Below are positions 25,941 to 34,497 of a stretch of DNA of 64,000 bases, piece by piece (position 1 is the stretch's first letter; each line of letters starts with the position of its first letter). The stretch spans positions 310,001 to 374,000 of the forward strand of contig NZ_MVOL01000007.1 in assembly GCF_002018875.1 (NCBI RefSeq). Reading direction: 5' to 3'. This stretch comes from Pseudomonas sp. MF4836. GTDB lineage: Bacteria > Pseudomonadota > Gammaproteobacteria > Pseudomonadales > Pseudomonadaceae. Below the pieces are notes generated by a model. It saw nothing but the letters and a program-made list of their open reading frames with translations, did not search any database and was not told the DNA's origin. Both the position numbers and the translations under genes were made by a program.

Positions 25941-26762
25941 ATGAAGCCTTTGAGCTTTCGAAAAATGCATGCCAACGGCGATGACTTCGTGCTCCTCGAC
26001 CTTCGCGGACGCCACCAGCCGATCAGCGCCGAGGTCGCCCGCCAGCTCGGCGATCGCCACCGTGGCATCGGCTTCAACCAATTGGCGGTGCTCAGCGACT
26101 GCGTTGAGGCCGACGCCCGACTGACCTTCTGGAATGCCGACGGCACCCCGCTCAGCACCTGCGGCAGTGCCACCCGCGGCGCGGCGGACCTGTTGATGCG
26201 GGAAACCGGCGCCACCTCCATCGAGCTGCAAACCGAGCGCGGCCTCCAGCATTGTGAGCGCCTGGCCGACTATTCGGTGTCGGTGGAGATGGGCGTGCCC
26301 CTGTTCGACTGGCAGGACGTGCCCCTGGCGGCCGAGCACGACACCCTGGCGCTGCCCATCGAAGGCACGCCAGCGGCGTGCAGCATGGGCAACCCCCATT
26401 GCAGCTTTTTTGTGAACGAGGTCGAGCAGATCGACCTGGCCCGCTTCGGCCCGCCCATGGAGCGGCATCCGCTGTTCCCGCAGAAGACCAATGTGCACCT
26501 GGTGCAGGTCATCGACCGCCAGACCATCCGCCTGCGCATCTGGGAGCGCAACGGCGCGATTCCATTGGGCTCGGGCTCGTGTTCCTGCGCGGCGGCGGTC
26601 AACGGCATCCGCCGCGGCTTGCTCGACAGCCCGGTCAAGGTGCTGTGCGATGGCGGGCCGGTGAGCGTGACCTGGGATGGCCAGGGCAAGGTGCAACTGG
26701 CGGGGGCGGTGGAGAGCGTGTTTTTCGGCACCCTGCTGCTGAATGCCCGGGAGCCGGCGTAA
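25941..26762 (+). CDS. Diaminopimelate epimerase-like protein with altered active site
   Basis: A 273-residue DapF-fold protein. DapF features kept are FRKMHANGDDFVLLDLR at the start, LGDRHRGIGFNQLAVL, NADGTPLSTCGSATRG with the first catalytic Cys (residue 74), and GNPHCSFFV. In true DapF a second catalytic Cys stands in a GET..CGSG motif. Here the stretch is ERNGAIPLGSGSCSCAAAV, so the Cys position is Leu209 and the Glu-Thr is lost, although Cys214 and Cys216 follow. The usual CGNGARC is also CGSATRG. It is therefore a divergent paralogue, probably with another substrate or reaction, not the housekeeping enzyme. The ATG at 25941 follows GAGGA. An upstream GTG at 25917 is possible. Confidence 0.8.
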   Translation: MKPLSFRKMHANGDDFVLLDLRGRHQPISAEVARQLGDRHRGIGFNQLAVLSDCVEADARLTFWNADGTPLSTCGSATRGAADLLMRETGATSIELQTERGLQHCERLADYSVSVEMGVPLFDWQDVPLAAEHDTLALPIEGTPAACSMGNPHCSFFVNEVEQIDLARFGPPMERHPLFPQKTNVHLVQVIDRQTIRLRIWERNGAIPLGSGSCSCAAAVNGIRRGLLDSPVKVLCDGGPVSVTWDGQGKVQLAGAVESVFFGTLLLNAREPA

Positions 26763-26772
26763 TCCCGTTGAA

Positions 26773-26796
26773 GGCGGCAGGCCTTGACCTGCCGCC
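26773..26796. terminator. Stem-loop between convergent genes
   Basis: GGCGGCAGG (26773-26781) pairs perfectly with CCTGCCGCC (26788-26796) around CCTTGA. It lies in the 46-base gap between the DapF-like gene and the convergent permease gene. It lacks a T-run, so its role as a bidirectional terminator is inferred from position. Confidence 0.5.
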
Positions 26797-26808
26797 CGCC
26801 CGAGCGGC

Positions 26809-28293
26809 CTACATCCAGCCGAGCCACTTCCACCAGGTGGCGGCAAACACCAGCATCAGCAGGTAGCCGACCAGGGTCACGATCAAGCCGACCTTGGCGA
26901 ACTGGCGCGCGTTGAAGGTCTCGGTGCCCAGGCACACCATGTTCTGCGGGGCGTTGATCGGCAGGATAAACCCGTAGCTGACCACAAAGCCCAGGAGCAT
27001 GGTCATGCCCAGGCGGTTGAACTCGCCGGGCAGGGTCTGCAACACCGCGATCAGGATCGGCAGCAGCGCCGAGGTCAGGGCCGTGGCACTGGCAAAGCCC
27101 AGGTGAATCAGGATCAGGAACGCGGCAAGAATCGCGAACACCGCCAGCGCGCCCACCTGATCGAGCCCGGTATGGGTCACCACCTGCCCGCCCAGCCATT
27201 GCCCGGCGTGGGTGGTGAGCAGCGCCGAACCCAGGCTGATGCCGACCCCGAACACAATCACCGTGCCCCAGGGAATCCGCGACTGCACGTCCTTCCAGGT
27301 CATGATGCCGATCCGTGGCAGCAGCAGGATCACCAGCCCGGCATAGGTGGTGGAGGTGGTGTCGAAACTGTGCAGCTTGCCCTCGGTGGCCCAGGCCAGC
27401 AGCAACAGCAGCGACACGCTCAGCAGGCGTTTCTGCGGGCCGGTCATGGGGCCGATGTCTACCAGGGACTGGGCCACCGCTTCCTTGCCACCGGGGATGC
27501 TGTCGGTTTCCGGCGGCAGCAGCTTGAGCACCACCCACACCAGCACCACGGACATGATCAGCGCCCAGGGCGCCCCGGCGATCAGCCAGTCGAGCCAGCT
27601 CACCCGCTCGCCGAGCATCTTGTCCATAAAGCCCACGGTCAGCAGGTTCTGTGCGGCGGCGGTCTGGATCCCGACGTTCCAGATACTGGTGCCCTGGGCC
27701 ACCACGATCATCAGGCCGGCGGCGATATTGGAGCGCTTGTCGACGCCGAACGCGGCGATCACTCCCATCATGATCGGCACCACGCAGGCACTGCGCGCCG
27801 TGGCGCTGGGCACCAGCAGGCTGAGGAGGATGGTCACGGCGACCGCGCCCACCAGGATCAGCCGGGTGCTGGTGCCGACCCGGGTCAAGGTGATCAGGGC
27901 GATGCGCCGGTCGAGGCCGGTGTGGGTCATGGCGGCGGCAATGAACAGCGCGCCGGTGACCAGCGCCAGTGCCGAGTTGGAAAACCCGGTCAGCGCCAGG
28001 CTGATGGCCGCCGAACTGCCGTAGATCTGCGTCGGGTCCTGCAGGGTCGGCGCGGTGCCGATCAGGAATGCCATCAGCGAAGTGATCATGATTGCGCTGG
28101 CTTCGTACGACACCGCTTCGCTGATCCACACCACCACCGCGAAGGCGAGGATCGCCAGCATCCGCTGCCCCGCCACCGGCAGGTCGGCCGGCAGGGGCAG
28201 CAGCAACACCGTGACCATCGCCACCAGCGCGATCAACAGCCCAACCGGCAAGCGCACCGGGGTCTCGGGGGCTTGGGCAACAGGCGCATTCAT
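26809..28293 (-). CDS. SLC13/DASS-family anion permease
   Basis: A 494-residue inner-membrane transporter with about 12 hydrophobic segments, of the divalent anion:sodium symporter type. Typical parts are AVVVWISEAVSYEASAIMIT, SLLVPSATARSACVVPIMMG in place of the SNTATA-type motif, AQGTSIWNVGIQTAAAQNLL and GFVVSYGFILPINAPQNMVC, the second symmetry-related motif. Likely substrates are di- or tricarboxylates, but sulfate-type anions cannot be excluded. The ATG at 28293 has AAGGAC before it, and 18 extra residues upstream are unlike the family. It is convergent with the DapF-like gene. Confidence 0.87.
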   Translation of the reverse strand: MNAPVAQAPETPVRLPVGLLIALVAMVTVLLLPLPADLPVAGQRMLAILAFAVVVWISEAVSYEASAIMITSLMAFLIGTAPTLQDPTQIYGSSAAISLALTGFSNSALALVTGALFIAAAMTHTGLDRRIALITLTRVGTSTRLILVGAVAVTILLSLLVPSATARSACVVPIMMGVIAAFGVDKRSNIAAGLMIVVAQGTSIWNVGIQTAAAQNLLTVGFMDKMLGERVSWLDWLIAGAPWALIMSVVLVWVVLKLLPPETDSIPGGKEAVAQSLVDIGPMTGPQKRLLSVSLLLLLAWATEGKLHSFDTTSTTYAGLVILLLPRIGIMTWKDVQSRIPWGTVIVFGVGISLGSALLTTHAGQWLGGQVVTHTGLDQVGALAVFAILAAFLILIHLGFASATALTSALLPILIAVLQTLPGEFNRLGMTMLLGFVVSYGFILPINAPQNMVCLGTETFNARQFAKVGLIVTLVGYLLMLVFAATWWKWLGWM

Positions 28294-28553
28294 GGGCGGG
28301 TCCTTTTCGAAATTGACAGCTTTACAGCATGCCTGAGCCGTCGGCACAGGGCTTTGATAAAGGTCAAGCGCAAGGAAATGATCGGGCGTTAGGATCGAAT
28401 AAAGCGCCCTTGACTGTCGCTTCGTTGAACGGCCGCAAACGGAGAAATATTTTTTTACATATCTACAGATTTTTCACTTATTTGAGATCACAGTGACATC
28501 AGCACGACAAGGAGTCGAAAGCGGCGGTATCACTCCAACCAGCAGGTGCTTTT

Positions 28554-30176
28554 ATGGTGACAAGAAATATTAGGCTGACTTCTAGGGCGCTGCTGAGCTT
28601 TGGCGCCATCTGTATGTTGTTGATCGGTATGGGGGCAATTGCACTGTGGAAGATGGGGCAGATACACGACGCAGCGGTCGACTTGCAATCCAACTGGCTG
28701 CCCAGCGTCAGGCAGGCCACGAAAATCGAATCGGCCACCCTGCGCGTGCGCCTGGAAGCCCTGCACTACATCACTGAAAATCCGGACCAGAAAAGCGCCT
28801 CGCGCGACAAGCTCGACAGCCTCAAATCAACCCTGACCCAGGCCATCCGGGACTACGAGCCACTGGTTTCCAGCCCCGAAGAAAAAGCCAGCTACGAACG
28901 CGTCAAGCAAGGGGCCCAGGGCTACCTCGACAAACTCTCGATATTGATTGATTCCGGCACCCTCAACAGCGCCGAACAGGCCACCGCCTATGTCAACCAG
29001 GTCACGGTGCCGCTGGCCCTCGCCCTGCAAACCGCGGTCGATGAGCTGATTCAGGTCAACGAACGTGGGGCCGACCTCTCGGCAACCCTGGCCGGCGATC
29101 AGTTCAACACCGGCATTACCCTGACGGCAGCGATCATCATCGTCGCGATCCTGATGACCATCCTGATTGCCACCCTGTTCACCAAAAGCATCACCCACCC
29201 GGTGCGCCTGTTGCTGGCGACCACCCAGAAAATCGCCGAAGGCGACCTGCGTGCCCAGGTCGAGGTCAGCGGCCAGGATGAACTCACCGATTTGCAGAAC
29301 TCGACCCAGGCCATGCTCGACAGCCTGAAATCGACCATCCGCCATATCGCCGACTCTTCGACCCAACTGGCCTCCGCAGCCGAGGAAATGAGCGCCATCA
29401 CCCGCGAATCGAACGCCGGTATCCAGCAACAGAGCATGGAGACCGAACAGGCCGCCACCGCGGTCAACGAGATGACCGCCGCGGTTGAGGAAGTCGCCCG
29501 CAACGCGGTCTCCGCCTCACGCTCGACTCAGGACTCGGAACGCTCGGCAGGCCTGGGCAAGGAACGGGTCGACCAGACCATCCGCTCGATCGAAAAACTC
29601 ACGGTTACCGTCGAAGGCACCCGGGTCGAGATGGCCGGCCTGGCGCAGCAGGCCCAGGACATCACCAAGGTGCTGGACGTGATTCGCGCCATTGCCGAAC
29701 AGACCAACCTCCTGGCCCTCAACGCTGCGATCGAAGCCGCACGGGCCGGCGAACAGGGCCGCGGCTTCGCCGTGGTGGCGGATGAAGTGCGGGCCCTGGC
29801 CCATCGCACCCAGCTCTCGACCCAGGAAATCGAGCAAATGATCCAGGGCATCCAGGCCGGGTCGAGCAAAGCCATGCTGTCGATGCAGCAAAGCAGCCAG
29901 GACGCCAGCGAGACCCTGACCATTGCTCACGAGGCCGGCACCGCGATCACCCATATCGCCCATGCCATCAGCGAGATCAACGAACGCAACCTGATGATCG
30001 CCACCGCCTCGGAGGAACAGGCACAGGTGGCACGCTCGGTGGACCAGAACCTGATGAGCATCCGCGACCTCTCGATGCAGAGTTCGTCGGCCGCCAGCCA
30101 GACCTCGATCGCCAGCAGCGAACTGTCCGGCCTGGCGGTCGGGCTGAACAAACTGGTAACACGGTTTTCCCTGTAA
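28554..30176 (+). CDS. Methyl-accepting chemotaxis protein
   Basis: A 540-residue chemoreceptor. Transmembrane helix 1 covers about residues 11-31. A periplasmic four-helix-bundle sensor (4HB_MCP type) covers about 35-185 and transmembrane helix 2 about 189-209. A HAMP domain (SITHPVRLLLATTQKIAEGD) follows, then the long signalling coiled coil with the highly conserved hairpin IRAIAEQTNLLALNAAIEAA near 377-395 and GRGFAVVADEVRALA. It should sense a small molecule outside the inner membrane and control CheA. No C-terminal CheR-binding pentapeptide is present (it ends TRFSL). AGGTG lies before the ATG. The HD-GYP gene follows. Confidence 0.94.
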   Translation: MVTRNIRLTSRALLSFGAICMLLIGMGAIALWKMGQIHDAAVDLQSNWLPSVRQATKIESATLRVRLEALHYITENPDQKSASRDKLDSLKSTLTQAIRDYEPLVSSPEEKASYERVKQGAQGYLDKLSILIDSGTLNSAEQATAYVNQVTVPLALALQTAVDELIQVNERGADLSATLAGDQFNTGITLTAAIIIVAILMTILIATLFTKSITHPVRLLLATTQKIAEGDLRAQVEVSGQDELTDLQNSTQAMLDSLKSTIRHIADSSTQLASAAEEMSAITRESNAGIQQQSMETEQAATAVNEMTAAVEEVARNAVSASRSTQDSERSAGLGKERVDQTIRSIEKLTVTVEGTRVEMAGLAQQAQDITKVLDVIRAIAEQTNLLALNAAIEAARAGEQGRGFAVVADEVRALAHRTQLSTQEIEQMIQGIQAGSSKAMLSMQQSSQDASETLTIAHEAGTAITHIAHAISEINERNLMIATASEEQAQVARSVDQNLMSIRDLSMQSSSAASQTSIASSELSGLAVGLNKLVTRFSL

Positions 30177-30305
30177 TCCGCCGCGAAGGAGTCGCCGCGC
30201 AGTAAATTTTCCAGGGACAAGAACGACCTGCAGCTTTAGCAGTCAGTGATCAGGTGCCGGCCCTATACCCGGCGCCTGACGCTGGATGAAGGTGGGGGAC
30301 GCACC

Positions 30306-31514
30306 ATGCTCAAACTCATATCGATCTCGCAGTTGCAGATGGGCATGTACATCCATCAGTTCTGCGGCTCATGGCTCGACCACTCGTTCTGGAAGGCCGG
30401 TTTCGTACTCGACAGCCCCCAGGATTACCAACGCCTGCAACACTCGAACCTGACGCGCCTGTGGATCGACTCGGCCAAGGGCCGCGACCTGCTGGAGCAG
30501 CTTCCCCAGACGAGCCCGGACAGCCTGCCCCCCGGCACAGGGCCGGACTCCGCGCCAGCCACGACCCGGGTGGCCATGGGCGAGGAAATCCAGCGCGCCC
30601 TCAAGCTCTGCGCCCATTCGAAAAAAGCGGTGATGGCGATGTTCCAGGAAGTGCGCCTGGGCAATGCCATTGAAATGCAGCAGGCCGAGGCGCTGGTGAA
30701 CAGCATCTCCGACTCCCTGCTGCGCCACCCCAATGCCCTGATCAGCCTGGCGCGCCTGAAAAGCGCCGATGATTACACCTACATGCACTCGGTGGCGGTG
30801 TGCGCGCTGATGATTGCCGTCTCCCGCCAACTGCAACTGCCTGCGGAACAGATTCGCCAGGCCGGGATCGCCGGCCTGCTGCACGATGTCGGCAAGCTGA
30901 CCATCCCCGACAGCATCCTCAACAAGCCGGCCAAGCTCTCGGACAGCGAATTCGACCGGGTCAAGAATCACCCTGAAGCCGGGGGCCTGATCCTGCGTCA
31001 GTGCAACAGCGTCGATGCCCTGGTGCTCGACGTGTGCCTGCACCATCACGAAAAGATCGACGGCAGCGGGTATCCGCACCGCCTGGCGGGCGACCAGATC
31101 AGCCTGTTCGCCCAGATGGGCGCGGTGTGCGACGTGTATGACGCGGTGACCTCGAACCGCCCCTACAACCGGGGCTGGAACCCGGCCGAGGCGATCCACC
31201 GGATGTCGGGCTGGACCGGGCATTTCGACCAGCGGGTGTTCCAGGCTTTTGTCAAAAGTGTCGGTATCTACCCGGTGGGTTCCCTGGTGCGCCTGCAAAG
31301 CGGGAGGCTGGGGATTGTCCTGGAGCAGCATCCGAGCGCGCTGCTGACGCCGAAGATCAAGGTGTTCTTCTCCACTCGCTCGAACCTGCCGATTCCCCAG
31401 ACCATCGTCGACCTGGCCCGGGCCCAGGGCCAGGAACGCATCATCGGCCGCGAAGCCCCCGAGGACTGGGACTTCAAGGACATCGACCAGCTCTGGACCG
31501 GGGTCAGCGCCTGA
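30306..31514 (+). CDS. HD-GYP domain cyclic-di-GMP phosphodiesterase
   Basis: A 402-residue cytoplasmic protein with an N-terminal DUF3391-type region (MLKLISISQLQMGMYIHQFC, LDSPQDYQRLQHSNLTRLWI) and a C-terminal HD-GYP domain. The metal residues are visible: His161 in DYTYMHSVAVC, His193-Asp194 in GLLHDVGKLTIPDSILNKPA, His222 in VKNHPEAGG, and HHHEKIDGSGYP with GYP at about 255-257. All are intact, so it should degrade c-di-GMP and promote motility over attachment. GGGGGAC precedes the ATG. An upstream ATG at 30246 is rejected. It lies downstream of a chemoreceptor and ends six bases from the convergent bkdR. Confidence 0.93.
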   Translation: MLKLISISQLQMGMYIHQFCGSWLDHSFWKAGFVLDSPQDYQRLQHSNLTRLWIDSAKGRDLLEQLPQTSPDSLPPGTGPDSAPATTRVAMGEEIQRALKLCAHSKKAVMAMFQEVRLGNAIEMQQAEALVNSISDSLLRHPNALISLARLKSADDYTYMHSVAVCALMIAVSRQLQLPAEQIRQAGIAGLLHDVGKLTIPDSILNKPAKLSDSEFDRVKNHPEAGGLILRQCNSVDALVLDVCLHHHEKIDGSGYPHRLAGDQISLFAQMGAVCDVYDAVTSNRPYNRGWNPAEAIHRMSGWTGHFDQRVFQAFVKSVGIYPVGSLVRLQSGRLGIVLEQHPSALLTPKIKVFFSTRSNLPIPQTIVDLARAQGQERIIGREAPEDWDFKDIDQLWTGVSA

Positions 31515-31520
31515 CGCGGC

Positions 31521-32006
31521 TCAGGCCAGGGTCAAGCCGTTGGCCGGCAGCGGCAGCGCAGTTTTGTAGCGCACCTGCTTGAGGGCAAAGCTGGAGCGGA
31601 TATTGGCCACGCCAGGGACTTTGGTCAGGAAGTCCATCATGAAGCGCTCCAGGGCCTGGATGGTCGGGACCAGCACCCGGATCAGGTAGTCCGGGTCGCC
31701 GGCCATCAAGTAGCACTCCATCACCTCGGGGCGGTCGGAGATCGCCTCCTCGAACTGCTGCAGCGCCTCCTCCACCTGCTTCTCCAGGCTGACGTGGATA
31801 AACACATTGACGTGCAGCCCCAGCAGGTCGGCATCGAGCAGGGTCACTTGCTCGCGGATCAGCCCCAGCTCTTCCATGGCCTTGACCCGGTTGAAGCAGG
31901 GAGTCGGCGACAGGTTGACCGAACGGGCGAGGTCGGCGTTGGTGATGCGGGCATTCTCCTGAAGGCTGTTGAGAATGCCGATATCGGTACGATCCAGTTT
32001 ACGCAT
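31521..32006 (-). CDS. bkdR: Lrp/AsnC-family regulator BkdR
   Basis: A 161-residue transcriptional activator of the branched-chain keto acid dehydrogenase operon. The helix-turn-helix is at about residues 10-55 (ILNSLQENARITNADLARSV, LSPTPCFNRVKAMEELGLI). The ligand-binding domain follows and ends NIRSSFALKQVRYKTALPLP. The text agrees closely with Pseudomonas putida BkdR as I remember it, including the start MRKLDRTDIGILNSLQ, which fixes the ATG at 32006. It diverges from bkdA1, as in P. putida, and responds to L-branched-chain amino acids in that species. Confidence 0.94.
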   Translation of the reverse strand: MRKLDRTDIGILNSLQENARITNADLARSVNLSPTPCFNRVKAMEELGLIREQVTLLDADLLGLHVNVFIHVSLEKQVEEALQQFEEAISDRPEVMECYLMAGDPDYLIRVLVPTIQALERFMMDFLTKVPGVANIRSSFALKQVRYKTALPLPANGLTLA

Positions 32007-32201
32007 GAGACAAAACAACCTGTTTTTTGTGGTTATGCAGATTTTTTATCTGCAAATGACCTAAAGCGCAATGAAACACAGATAAATATTCTCTTTGTCC
32101 CGGCCTATGATGTTTGTAGGACAAGATTTCCCCTACCCGGGGAATGACCGTCAGCTAGCGCGCCCAATACAAGAAATCCACAAGATCGAGCGTAGAAAGC
32201 C
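32007..32201. promoter_or_regulatory. bkdR-bkdA1 divergent control region
   Basis: The 195 bases are AT-rich beside bkdR. TGCAGAT (32036-32042) and ATCTGCA (32048-32054) form a perfect 7-bp inverted repeat around five Ts, just upstream of bkdR. This is a candidate BkdR site for autoregulation and for activating bkdA1. Confidence 0.5.
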
Positions 32202-33437
32202 ATGACCCAAGCGTATGAACCGCTACGCCTGCACGTTCCTGAACCCTCAGGCCGTCCCGGCTGCAAGACCGACTTCACCTACCTGCGCCTGAACGACGCA
32301 GGCCTGATGCGCAAACCCCCCATCGACGTAGAACCTGCCGAAACCGCGGACCTGGCCCGTGGCCTGATTCGTGTGCTCGACGATCAGGGCAACGCCCTGG
32401 GCGAATGGGCCCAGAACGTACCCGTGGAGATCCTGCGCAAGGGCATGCGTGCCATGCTCATGACGCGGATCTTCGATAACCGCATGGTGGTTGCCCAGCG
32501 CCAGAAAAAAATGTCGTTCTACATGCAGAGCCTTGGCGAGGAAGCCATCGGCAGCGCCCAGGCCCTGGCCCTGAACATCGACGACATGTGCTTCCCCACC
32601 TATCGCCAGCAAAGCATCCTGATGGCCCGCGAAGTACCTCTGGTGGACCTGATCTGCCAGCTGCTGTCCAACGAGCGCGATCCGCTCAAGGGCCGCCAGT
32701 TGCCGATCATGTACTCGGTACGCGATCACGGTTTCTTCACCATTTCCGGCAACCTGGCCACCCAGTTCGTTCAGGGCGTGGGCTGGGGTATGGCCTCGGC
32801 GATCAAGGGCGACACCAAAATCGCCTCGGCCTGGATCGGCGACGGCGCCACCGCTGAATCCGACTTCCACACCGCCTTGACCTTCGCCCACGTGTACCGC
32901 GCGCCGGTGATCCTCAACGTGGTCAACAACCAGTGGGCAATCTCGACCTTCCAGGCCATTGCCGGTGGCGAAGCGACCACCTTTGCCGGACGCGGCGTGG
33001 GTTGCGGCATCGCCTCCCTGCGGGTCGACGGCAACGATTTCATCGCGGTCTACGCCGCCTCCGCCTGGGCTGCCGAGCGCGCCCGGCGCAACCTCGGCCC
33101 GACCTTGATCGAGTGGGTCACCTACCGTGCCGGCCCGCACTCCACTTCCGATGATCCGTCCAAGTACCGGCCGGCCGATGACTGGAGCCACTTCCCCCTG
33201 GGCGACCCGATCGTGCGTCTCAAGCAGCACCTGATCCGCATCGGCCAGTGGTCGGAAGAAGAACACAGCGCCGTCAGCGCCGAACTGGAAGCCCAGGTGA
33301 TCGCCGCGCAGAAAGAAGCCGAGCAGTACGGCACCCTCGCCGGCGGGCAGACGCCCAGCGCCGCGACCATGTTCGAGGATGTCTACAAGGACATGCCCGA
33401 GCACCTCAAGCGCCAACGCCAGCAACTGGGGATCTGA
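32202..33437 (+). CDS. bkdA1: Branched-chain 2-oxoacid dehydrogenase E1 alpha subunit
   Basis: A 411-residue subunit of the thiamine-diphosphate-dependent E1 that decarboxylates the 2-oxo acids of valine, leucine and isoleucine. The cofactor motif is GDGATAESDFHTALTFAHVY then ILNVVNNQWAIST. SFYMQSLGEEAIGSAQALAL and RAGPHSTSDDPSKYRP, the phosphorylation-loop region, are conserved. The N-terminal extension YEPLRLHVPEPSGRPGCKTD is that of Pseudomonas BkdA1. It is first in a tight four-gene operon and starts one base before the next gene's spacing. Confidence 0.96.
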   Translation: MTQAYEPLRLHVPEPSGRPGCKTDFTYLRLNDAGLMRKPPIDVEPAETADLARGLIRVLDDQGNALGEWAQNVPVEILRKGMRAMLMTRIFDNRMVVAQRQKKMSFYMQSLGEEAIGSAQALALNIDDMCFPTYRQQSILMAREVPLVDLICQLLSNERDPLKGRQLPIMYSVRDHGFFTISGNLATQFVQGVGWGMASAIKGDTKIASAWIGDGATAESDFHTALTFAHVYRAPVILNVVNNQWAISTFQAIAGGEATTFAGRGVGCGIASLRVDGNDFIAVYAASAWAAERARRNLGPTLIEWVTYRAGPHSTSDDPSKYRPADDWSHFPLGDPIVRLKQHLIRIGQWSEEEHSAVSAELEAQVIAAQKEAEQYGTLAGGQTPSAATMFEDVYKDMPEHLKRQRQQLGI

Positions 33438-33438
33438 C

Positions 33439-34497
33439 ATGAACGATCACAACACCTCTATCCAGTTGGAAACCGCCATGACCACGACCACCATGACCAT
33501 GATCCAGGCCCTGCGCTCGGCCATGGATGTGATGCTTGAGCGTGACGACAACGTCGTGGTGTTCGGCCAGGACGTGGGCTACTTCGGTGGCGTGTTCCGT
33601 TGCACCGAAGGCCTGCAGAACAAATACGGCACCTCGCGGGTGTTCGACGCCCCAATCTCCGAAAGCGGGATTGTCGGCGTGGCGGTGGGCATGGGTGCCT
33701 ACGGCCTGCGTCCGGTGGCGGAAATCCAGTTTGCCGACTATGTGTACCCGGCCTCGGACCAGATCATCTCCGAAGCGGCGCGCCTGCGTTATCGCTCGGC
33801 CGGTGAGTTCACCGCGCCCCTGACCCTGCGCATGCCTTGCGGCGGCGGCATCTACGGTGGCCAGACCCACAGCCAGAGTATCGAGGCGGTGTTCACCCAG
33901 GTCTGCGGCCTGCGCACCGTGATGCCGTCCAACCCGTACGACGCCAAGGGCCTGTTGATCGCCTCGATCGAAAACGATGACCCGGTGATTTTCCTCGAGC
34001 CCAAGCGCCTGTACAACGGCCCGTTCGACGGCCACCACGACCGCCCGGTAACCCCCTGGTCGAAACACCCGGCCGCGCAAGTCCCGGACGGCTACTACAC
34101 GGTGCCGCTGGACGTCGCCGCCATCACCCGCCCAGGCAAGGATGTGACCATCCTCACCTACGGCACCACGGTCTATGTGTCGCAAGTGGCGGCCGAGGAA
34201 AGCGGGGTCGACGCTGAAGTCATCGACCTGCGCAGCCTGTGGCCGCTGGACCTGGAAACCATCGTCAACTCGGTGAAGAAAACCCGCCGCTGCGTGATCG
34301 TCCACGAAGCCACCCGCACCTGCGGTTTTGGTGCCGAGCTGGTGGCCCTGGTGCAGGAACACTGCTTCCACTACCTAGAAGCGCCGATCGAACGCGTCAC
34401 CGGTTGGGACACCCCCTACCCGCACGCGCAAGAGTGGGCGTATTTCCCTGGCCCGTCCCGAGTGGGCGCGGCTTTGCATCGGGTCATGGAGGTCTGA
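33439..34497 (+). CDS. bkdA2: Branched-chain 2-oxoacid dehydrogenase E1 beta subunit
   Basis: A 352-residue E1 beta subunit that completes the active site with BkdA1. The sequence shows MTMIQALRSAMDVMLERDDN, VVVFGQDVGYFGGVFRCTEG, EIQFADYVYPASDQIISEAA and MPCGGGIYGGQTHSQSIEAV, all standard for this family. The ATG at 33439 lies one base after the bkdA1 stop. The longer open frame to 33379 overlaps bkdA1 and is rejected. Its own stop TGA abuts the bkdB ATG. Confidence 0.96.
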   Translation: MNDHNTSIQLETAMTTTTMTMIQALRSAMDVMLERDDNVVVFGQDVGYFGGVFRCTEGLQNKYGTSRVFDAPISESGIVGVAVGMGAYGLRPVAEIQFADYVYPASDQIISEAARLRYRSAGEFTAPLTLRMPCGGGIYGGQTHSQSIEAVFTQVCGLRTVMPSNPYDAKGLLIASIENDDPVIFLEPKRLYNGPFDGHHDRPVTPWSKHPAAQVPDGYYTVPLDVAAITRPGKDVTILTYGTTVYVSQVAAEESGVDAEVIDLRSLWPLDLETIVNSVKKTRRCVIVHEATRTCGFGAELVALVQEHCFHYLEAPIERVTGWDTPYPHAQEWAYFPGPSRVGAALHRVMEV

